A DNA stretch of 10,292 nt from Eubacteriaceae bacterium UBA1433. Its GTDB lineage: Bacteria; Bacillota; Clostridia; Eubacteriales; UBA1433. The stretch covers positions 1-10,292 of the forward strand of contig DCTT01000017.1 in the NCBI GenBank assembly GCA_002329295.1, read 5' to 3'. Within the stretch, counting starts at the first letter, position 1. Every line of letters begins with the position of its first letter. Positions 6,095 to 10,292 of this stretch are shown piece after piece. Below the pieces are notes generated by a model, which was not told the DNA's origin, made no database searches, and saw only the letters and a program-made list of their open reading frames with translations. The position numbers and the translations under genes were made by a program.

Positions 6095-6124
6095 AAAAAA
6101 ACGAGGTAATACCTCGTTTTTTTT
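6095..6124 (+). terminator. Rho-independent terminator after paralog B
   Basis: Stem ACGAGGT (6101-6107) and ACCTCGT (6111-6117) with a three-base AAT loop, followed by a T-run to 6124. The preceding A-run (6095-6100) can pair with the T-run, so it may work in both directions. Confidence 0.9.
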
Positions 6125-6481
6125 ATTGAAAAAATATACTGCAGGATAATATAAAGAAAAAAAGAAAGATTGTCAATTATTCTATTTGAAAGAATTGTTT
6201 TTTCAACAGAGATAAGTTGCTATGCAGTCTTTTTTGCAAAATGCGCAGAGTATTTTTGTAAATAATAAATGAAAAAGGAATAAGAACAAAAATTTTACGT
6301 GAAAAATATGAATAATTTGCACAATATTGATAAAATGTGGCAAAAGAATTTTTTTACAGGCGGTAAAAGAAAATAACCGGAAGCGATGGAGAAACGGTTC
6401 TTGAAATAAGGGGCTTAATCATTGTATAATAGAAAACGTAATGAAGGACTTTATACGTAAAAAATACAGAAGGAGACGGAT
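6125..6481 (+). other. Long AT-rich upstream region of paralog C
   Basis: These 357 bases contain no gene I can support. The right half holds the C promoter (6401-6430) and ribosome site. It also has a stretch, TGATAAAATGT (6328-6338) followed by CGGTAAAAGAAAATAA (6361-6376), that resembles the segment upstream of B (TGATAAAATGT at 4766-4776, then CGGTAAAAAGAAATAA at 4779-4794). This may be duplicated upstream DNA or a shared control site. Confidence 0.45.
6401..6430 (+). promoter_or_regulatory. Promoter of paralog C
   Basis: TTGAAA at 6401-6406 and TATAAT at 6425-6430 are separated by 18 bases, the same layout as before A and B. The start codon is about 50 bases further on, also as in A and B. 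Confidence 0.75.
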
Positions 6482-7597
6482 ATGAAAAAAATATTGGCAG
6501 TACTGTTGGCAATAGCTATCGTGTTATGTTTTTGTACGCCTGTCAGCGCAGCACCAGGAGGAAATTTTCGCATTGAAGAAGGAGTCGGAATGAGTTTAGA
6601 AGTTCCGCGTGACTGGAAAGTATACACTCGAGATGCTTCGGCCAGCGATCCTGACGTGAAAACGTACGGCGGTTATGATGTACTGATGAATGATTTAAAA
6701 GAGGGTGATATTTATCTTGTGGCACTCAAGGGCGATCAGGCAATTTTTTCAGTTCAAATTATGTCGGATATCGAAGAATTTAAAGGAATCACCAGTTTGA
6801 CTGAAGAATATCTCCGTGCTACCGAAGCAGAGAAAAAAGAGTTTATTGATGAGGTAAAGAGTGGGGCAGGTTCTGAAGACGGAACATTTTTGGGACTGCA
6901 TTACAGTGACGAAGCAAACAAAGTAAATAACTATCTCTATGTCGGATTTGAGTTTGTGGTTTATGGAAGCAAAATGGAGGCCCAAGTAACGCTGATCAAT
7001 GAAAAGTTTGTGATGTTCAGTATGTTTCCTTTGAAGGGAAACACATTGAGCGAACAGGATAAGGCGGATTTTTATCAGATATTGTCCACAGTGCATTATG
7101 ACAATCAGTTGACAGTGGAGCAAGTCATGGGAAATGCTGCGGAAAAGAAAGAATCATCCAGTGCAGAAAAGAAAGAATCGTCTATTGCGGAAAAGAAAGA
7201 ATCGCCCAGAACGATTTTAATGGCGGTAGCAGCTGTGGCGCTCGTGATTGTGATTGTTATTGTTGTTTTCTTAACACGAAAGAAAAAGCCTGCGATTTAT
7301 GCGGATGGCGGACATTCTTTACAGAGTGACAGCAGCGAAGCAATGAACAGACAAGGAGCAATGCCTTCTGCTGCAGATGCCTATAGTCCGCAAGGGCAGG
7401 AAGGCGCCTTTGATAACGTGTCTCAAACAGTGGCGATGCAAGAGCCGGGAGATGCGACTCCGACAGCAAATGAACAGAACAACGCTGAGATTGTGCAAGA
7501 AGCAGAACAAAGCGACAATGTTTTTTGCACTGCGTGTGGAGCCAAGTTGGAGCCCGACAGCGAGTTTTGTGTGCGATGTGGCGTGACCATAAAATAG
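6482..7597 (+). CDS. Array paralog C: membrane protein with one cytoplasmic zinc ribbon, 371 aa
   Basis: ATG 6482 follows AAGGAG by about seven bases. The signal peptide (residues 1-23) again has the LCFC core and a VSA cleavage motif. The outside domain (about 28-215) contains FRIEEGVGMSLEVPRDWKVYTRD, HYSDEANKVNNYLYVGFEFVV near 140-160, and YQILSTVHYDN near 198-208; these last two blocks are shared with D and not with A or B. Three AEKKES repeats (residues 220-241) form a charged stalk before the transmembrane helix (244-264), and RKKKP marks the inside face. A Gln/Ser/Ala/Glu-rich linker leads to one zinc ribbon, C349/C352/C363/C366 (CX2CX10CX2C). The domain order predicts an outside sensor or binding domain joined to a cytoplasmic ribbon. 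No enzyme motif is seen. Function unknown. Confidence 0.85.
   Translation: MKKILAVLLAIAIVLCFCTPVSAAPGGNFRIEEGVGMSLEVPRDWKVYTRDASASDPDVKTYGGYDVLMNDLKEGDIYLVALKGDQAIFSVQIMSDIEEFKGITSLTEEYLRATEAEKKEFIDEVKSGAGSEDGTFLGLHYSDEANKVNNYLYVGFEFVVYGSKMEAQVTLINEKFVMFSMFPLKGNTLSEQDKADFYQILSTVHYDNQLTVEQVMGNAAEKKESSSAEKKESSIAEKKESPRTILMAVAAVALVIVIVIVVFLTRKKKPAIYADGGHSLQSDSSEAMNRQGAMPSAADAYSPQGQEGAFDNVSQTVAMQEPGDATPTANEQNNAEIVQEAEQSDNVFCTACGAKLEPDSEFCVRCGVTIK
7139..7210 (+). repeat. Three tandem 24-bp repeats in paralog C
   Basis: Units at 7139-7162, 7163-7186 and 7187-7210 share the core GAAAAGAAAGAATC and encode AEKKESxx three times. They are in frame and sit just before the membrane helix, so they set stalk length. 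The absence of similar repeats in A, B and D suggests a local, slippage-prone expansion. Confidence 0.85.
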
Positions 7598-7716
7598 GCG
7601 CACAGCGAAGAAAACAGAAAATGTGCCAAACCAGTGACGAATTGGAGACAAAAGAAAGATACGTATAAAGGTTTGAATAAGATTATACAAAGTATGTAGA
7701 AAAAAATGCATAAAAT

Positions 7717-7754
7717 TGCGGCAAGACAGCGGAGAGAGGTGCAGTCTTGCCGCA
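7717..7754 (+). other. 11-bp inverted repeat between C and D
   Basis: TGCGGCAAGAC (7717-7727) is perfectly complementary to GTCTTGCCGCA (7744-7754), with a 16-base loop. It lacks a downstream T-run, so it is not a standard terminator for C. It may be a leader hairpin for D, a degraded terminator, or an RNA-processing/stability element. The only promoter-like match upstream of D is weak (TTGGAG at 7642, TATAAA at 7664, 16-base spacer). Confidence 0.6.
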
Positions 7755-7799
7755 TTAACACAGAGGCATATTGAAAAGTACGCACCTTGTGGAGGTTTT

Positions 7800-8606
7800 A
7801 TGAAAAAGACTATCTTGGTTGTATTAAAAGAAAAAAAGATACCAAAAGCCGTGCTGGTGTTGGTAATATTGGTGGCGATGTTTACACTGAATTGTTTGCA
7901 AGTAAACGGTGAGGCGGGTGGAGCGTATAAAATTGAAGAAGAAGTGGGTATGCATATAGAAATTCCCGCAGGTTGGATTGTGTTTACAAAAAATACTCCT
8001 GCAGAGGACATGGACGTAAAAAAATATGGCACCTACGAAGCGTTGATGTCGGATATGGAAAACGATGGCATTTCGCTGTTTGCTTATCATCGAAGCAAGG
8101 GTTTAATACTGGTAAAGGTGGTAGCCGATTGTGAAGAGTTTAAAAAAATTGACAACTTGACAGAGGTATACTTGCGTATGTCCGACAAGGCAAAAGCGAC
8201 ATTGGAAGAAGAAATAAAAAAAGAGGCAACTATGGAAGAGGGAAAAGTGTTGGGCGTATATTTCAGTGATGAGACGAATAAAAAAAATAACTATGTCTAT
8301 ATCAATATGGAATATGTGGTAGGAGATAAAAAAATGCTGACTTATGCCACTGTAATCAATAAAAAGCTTGTGACGATTGCACACTATCCGGTGAGTGGCA
8401 ATGAGGCAAATGAAGAAGAGAAAACGACGTTGCTTGAGATATTGTCCACAGTGTATTTTGATAATTGGCAGACGGTGGAAGAAGTCAAACAGAGTATAGA
8501 GCAAGAAAAAATAATTAATGCTCAGCGGGTGAAAATTGCAGTGGTAACGGGGATGTTATTTTCTATTTTAGTTCTGCTGCAGTATAAAGAAAGTAGGAGA
8601 AAGTAG
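7800..8606 (+). CDS. Array paralog D: membrane-anchored protein without zinc ribbon, 268 aa
   Basis: The ATG at 7800 follows GGAGG by four to five bases; a longer frame starting with TTG at 7716 would run through a hairpin and has no ribosome site, so it is rejected. The N-terminal hydrophobic segment (about 16-32) is preceded by a longer basic region than in A-C and lacks their LCFC motif; the QVNGEAGG end may be a signal cleavage site, or the segment may stay as an anchor. The outside domain (about 40-230) shares YKIEEEVGMHIEIPAGWIVFTKNTP, YFSDETNKKNNYVYINMEYVV and LEILSTVYFDNWQTVEEV with paralog C. The helix near 244-260 is followed by only YKESRRK and then stops, so there is no linker or ribbon and no ribbon-like sequence before the next gene. 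D and lipoprotein E are 13 bases apart and likely co-transcribed. Function unknown. Confidence 0.82.
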   Translation: MKKTILVVLKEKKIPKAVLVLVILVAMFTLNCLQVNGEAGGAYKIEEEVGMHIEIPAGWIVFTKNTPAEDMDVKKYGTYEALMSDMENDGISLFAYHRSKGLILVKVVADCEEFKKIDNLTEVYLRMSDKAKATLEEEIKKEATMEEGKVLGVYFSDETNKKNNYVYINMEYVVGDKKMLTYATVINKKLVTIAHYPVSGNEANEEEKTTLLEILSTVYFDNWQTVEEVKQSIEQEKIINAQRVKIAVVTGMLFSILVLLQYKESRRK

Positions 8607-8619
8607 CAGGAAAAACGAG

Positions 8620-9303
8620 ATGAAAAACAATAAAATTTATAACAGAAAAAGAAGAACAAAAATGATAGTGGCATGTATGGCGTTGTTGCTTTGCAGTATT
8701 TTGTTATTTGCGGGGTGCGCTCAAAAGAAAGTATCGGAATTTGAAAAAATTGACCCGCATGGAATGGCTGATGGAAATGTGGTAGGAGGCAGCATTGCAA
8801 AAGAATTGGAAGGATTGGAAGAAGGAACGGATTATATAAAAAACGACTTTATCTATGACGGAGAATTTGCGGATCAATCCTATTCGAGTTATAACATTTT
8901 CAATGAGGGCAACGCGACTTATATGGGTGTAACAGGGAACAATGCCACAGGGACGGAGTTTTATACATCTTATGGCTCAGAAGTAATTCAAGCAGCGGGG
9001 TATTGGGTGCATTTCAAAGACAAAGAACCGGCTGTCATTGCAAAGGAGATGAAGGAATTTTACACGGTCTTAAAAACTCATTACGGCCATGATGGAGAAT
9101 GTATGATGTATCTGGAAGGCGAGGACAGCACCGGTTCGGAGCAATACGAATTTTCGGATTTAGAAAAAAATCTTGCACAAGGTGTTCCGGGCGTATATCA
9201 GATGATATGGAAAAAAGAAAAGATGTTTATCATTTATAATGTGTCGTTTTTTCCTGGGACGCTTTATTCGGAAGCGCATTTGCGGTTTTCGATGGAACCT
9301 TAG
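8620..9303 (+). CDS. Lipoprotein E, uncharacterised, 227 aa
   Basis: The protein opens with a basic stretch (KNNKIYNRKRRTK), a hydrophobic segment (about 16-30) and the lipobox LFAGC, giving a lipid-modified Cys33 that anchors it to the outer face of the membrane. The mature part is acidic with a YWVHFKDKEPAVIAKEMKEFYTVLK segment near 128-152 and a C-terminal strand-rich stretch (IIYNVSFFPGTLYSEAHLRFSMEP). No catalytic motif or known domain is recognised. The start at 8620 has an AGGA nine to ten bases upstream; a start at the internal Met15 lacks a ribosome site and would lose the basic region. It follows D by 13 bases, so the two are probably in one transcript and may act together at the cell surface. 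Confidence 0.8.
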   Translation: MKNNKIYNRKRRTKMIVACMALLLCSILLFAGCAQKKVSEFEKIDPHGMADGNVVGGSIAKELEGLEEGTDYIKNDFIYDGEFADQSYSSYNIFNEGNATYMGVTGNNATGTEFYTSYGSEVIQAAGYWVHFKDKEPAVIAKEMKEFYTVLKTHYGHDGECMMYLEGEDSTGSEQYEFSDLEKNLAQGVPGVYQMIWKKEKMFIIYNVSFFPGTLYSEAHLRFSMEP

Positions 9304-9665
9304 GAAAATGAACAGCTTTTTCGGCATTCGGTCGGCAGAAAAAAGACGATTAAGTTAAAAGCGCCCTCAAAGGTCTATTGTAAGGAAAATCGGGCTTACA
9401 GAGCGGAATTTTCGGAAAGCAAAAAAAGTATAGACGGAAGCGGTGGGCTATGAGAAGCAGAAAGCTTTGAAGCCTGGTATGAGGGGGCGCGAACAGCTAT
9501 GCAAAAAGCGTACGGGAGTTTTTTTAAAAAATCGGTTTAAGGCGATTGCATTTGCAATTTACAGAAAAGAGAAATGCAGATTGCCTATAAGGAAATATCT
9601 ATGTTACAATATGAACATAGAATATGTAATTGAATAATTCTTTTAGATGACAGGGGGAAAACGTA
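9304..9665 (+). other. Intergenic region between lipoproteins E and F
   Basis: No supportable gene. A 64-codon GTG-started frame at 9443-9637 has basic, low-quality content and overlaps the F promoter, so it is not called. An imperfect, T/A-flanked GC segment just after E (about 9313-9345) might serve as a weak terminator but does not pair cleanly. The right end carries the F promoter. Confidence 0.4.
9581..9610 (+). promoter_or_regulatory. Promoter of lipoprotein F
   Basis: TTGCCT at 9581-9586 and TACAAT at 9605-9610 are 18 bases apart, with a TG extension before the -10. The ATG follows 56 bases later. Confidence 0.55.
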
Positions 9666-10055
9666 ATGAAGAAAACAATAGTGATACTGTTATTGGTCAT
9701 ATTCTGTGCATTAGCGTTTGCGGCCTGTGCCACGGAAGCAAAGCCGTCACCGGGAATTCAAGGGCCTGAAGGTTGGCCGGAAGAGGTTCCTACTCCGCTG
9801 ACAGGAGAATTTCTTTGGGGTGATTGGACACCGGATAAGAGCTTTTATACGGTAGACATTCGATATACGCAAGCCGAAATTGACGCTTATGCAAAAAGAT
9901 TGCAGGATGCAGGATTCAAGAAAAAAGATACCGACAAATATAAGAATATTTACGGTGATGCCGGCGTTTATGCAAATGACAAATGGGAAATCGTTCTGGG
10001 GGATGAAGGGGTCAACGGGGATTACACCTATATGAGCCTTTATCCGCGAGAATAG
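9666..10055 (+). CDS. Small lipoprotein F, uncharacterised, 129 aa
   Basis: The ATG at 9666 follows an AGGGGG ribosome site by eight bases. The N-terminus is a lipoprotein signal (hydrophobic 4-18, then FAAC with Cys21 as the likely lipid-modified residue; the -3 Phe is less usual than Leu). The mature domain has GWPEEVPTPLTGEFLW near 36-51, then YTVDIRYTQAEIDAYAKRLQDAGFK near 61-85, and a strand-rich C-terminus. The W-P-x-x-V-P opening followed by a helix with YAKRLQDAGF resembles small surface lipoproteins found widely in Clostridia in which a helix-strand unit follows a proline-rich entry, but no function is established and I cannot name the family with certainty. It has its own promoter and is not clearly part of the D-E transcript. 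Confidence 0.8.
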   Translation: MKKTIVILLLVIFCALAFAACATEAKPSPGIQGPEGWPEEVPTPLTGEFLWGDWTPDKSFYTVDIRYTQAEIDAYAKRLQDAGFKKKDTDKYKNIYGDAGVYANDKWEIVLGDEGVNGDYTYMSLYPRE

Positions 10056-10113
10056 ACCGGCAGCAAGCGACAGGAACTCAATCAAGAGCTCATCAATCAA
10101 CTAATTTATAAAA

Positions 10114-10152
10114 ATTCAGGACGATCGCTTGCGTTCAGTGATCGTCCTGAAT
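10114..10152. terminator. Long hairpin between lipoprotein F and the tRNA, probable terminator
   Basis: ATTCAGGACGATC (10114-10126) pairs perfectly with GATCGTCCTGAAT (10140-10152), and two more inner pairs are possible. Read on the minus strand the stem is followed by TTTTTATAAATT, which makes a good terminator for transcripts coming from the tRNA side. Read on the plus strand the following TCCTTATTTCT is a poorer T-tract but may still stop F transcription. Confidence 0.65.
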
Positions 10153-10211
10153 CCTTATTTCTCGTTCTATATGACCAAGTAACAGTTATGCTTTCACCCC
10201 TCAATAACAAC

Positions 10212-10236
10212 GGCCCGTCTCCATCCGAGACGGGCC
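10212..10236. terminator. GC-rich hairpin downstream of the tRNA
   Basis: GGCCCGTCTC (10212-10221) and GAGACGGGCC (10227-10236) form a ten-base stem with a five-base loop. In the minus direction it follows the tRNA 3' end by about 27 bases and is trailed by GTTGTTATT, so it is a likely terminator or tRNA 3'-processing boundary. Confidence 0.55.
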
Positions 10237-10263
10237 TGATCGTATCAACGGTTGTTGATGATG

Positions 10264-10292
10264 TGGCGGAGAGTTAGGGATTCGAACCCTAG
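10264..10292 (-). tRNA. tRNA 3' end (partial), probably tRNA-Ser
   Basis: Read on the minus strand from the window edge, the sequence gives a T-arm (TAGGG-TTCGAAT-CCCTA), the acceptor 3' strand ACTCTCC, discriminator G and an encoded CCA ending at 10264. The T-loop TTCGAAT is standard. A GGAGAGT acceptor partner with G73 is typical of tRNA-Ser in Firmicutes, but the anticodon lies outside the window, so the amino acid is not certain. Confidence 0.85.

Noticed and set aside
7716..7799. Upstream extension of paralog D from a TTG at 7716
   Set aside because: It reads through the 11-bp hairpin, has no ribosome site, and would place 28 polar residues before the signal segment; ATG 7800 has GGAGG.
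9443..9637. 64-codon plus-strand frame between lipoproteins E and F
   Set aside because: GTG start with poor ribosome site, no protein-like pattern, and it overlaps the F promoter.
1..10292. CRISPR array
   Set aside because: No regularly spaced direct repeats were seen; the only tandem repeat is the in-frame 24-bp unit in paralog C.

Overview
The window most likely comes from a low-GC, anaerobic Firmicute of the Clostridia type, probably gut-associated. The grounds are AT-rich intergenic DNA, strong GGAGG-type ribosome sites, TTGxxx-18-TATAAT promoters, Gram-positive style signal peptides and lipoproteins, an ECF-type vitamin transporter subunit, and a family of secreted/membrane proteins ending in CX2CX10CX2C zinc ribbons. 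The species cannot be named from the sequence.

Layout. Positions 1-500 hold a start-less minus-strand reading frame (71-265) and a 44-residue plus-strand membrane peptide with its own promoter (365-499). Positions 494-2063 are a minus-strand prophage remnant: a phage minor head protein fused to a papain-like domain (1176-2063), an overlapping 70-residue acidic protein (974-1186), and the first ~140 residues of a terminase large subunit (494-949). The order is not that of an intact phage, and the terminase is cut off. Positions 2146-3456 form a plus-strand operon: promoter, ECF transporter S component, and a DUF1893/TM1506-like protein with a C-terminal zinc ribbon, overlapping by ATGA and closed by a terminator.

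From 3530 to 8606 there is a tandem array of four paralogous, uncharacterised envelope proteins (called A, B, C and D here). Each has an N-terminal signal segment, an outside domain of about 200 residues with a P-x-x-W-x-V-x-T motif, and one transmembrane helix beginning near residue 240-244. A to C then have a low-complexity cytoplasmic tail ending in zinc ribbon(s). A-B and C-D form two sub-pairs. A, B and C each have a near-identical promoter, and A and B are each closed by a terminator. Gene A carries an in-frame TAA before its zinc-ribbon tail; the tail stays open for 82 codons up to the natural stop and terminator. D lacks a ribbon and sits just ahead of a lipoprotein gene (E, 8620-9303). 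A second small lipoprotein (F, 9666-10055) has its own promoter. The window ends with hairpins and the 3' end of a minus-strand tRNA, probably tRNA-Ser.

How the genes may work together: the array plus the lipoproteins looks like an expanded, lineage-specific cell-envelope module that joins an outside domain to cytoplasmic zinc ribbons. Its function is unknown, and nothing in the sequence identifies a partner or substrate.
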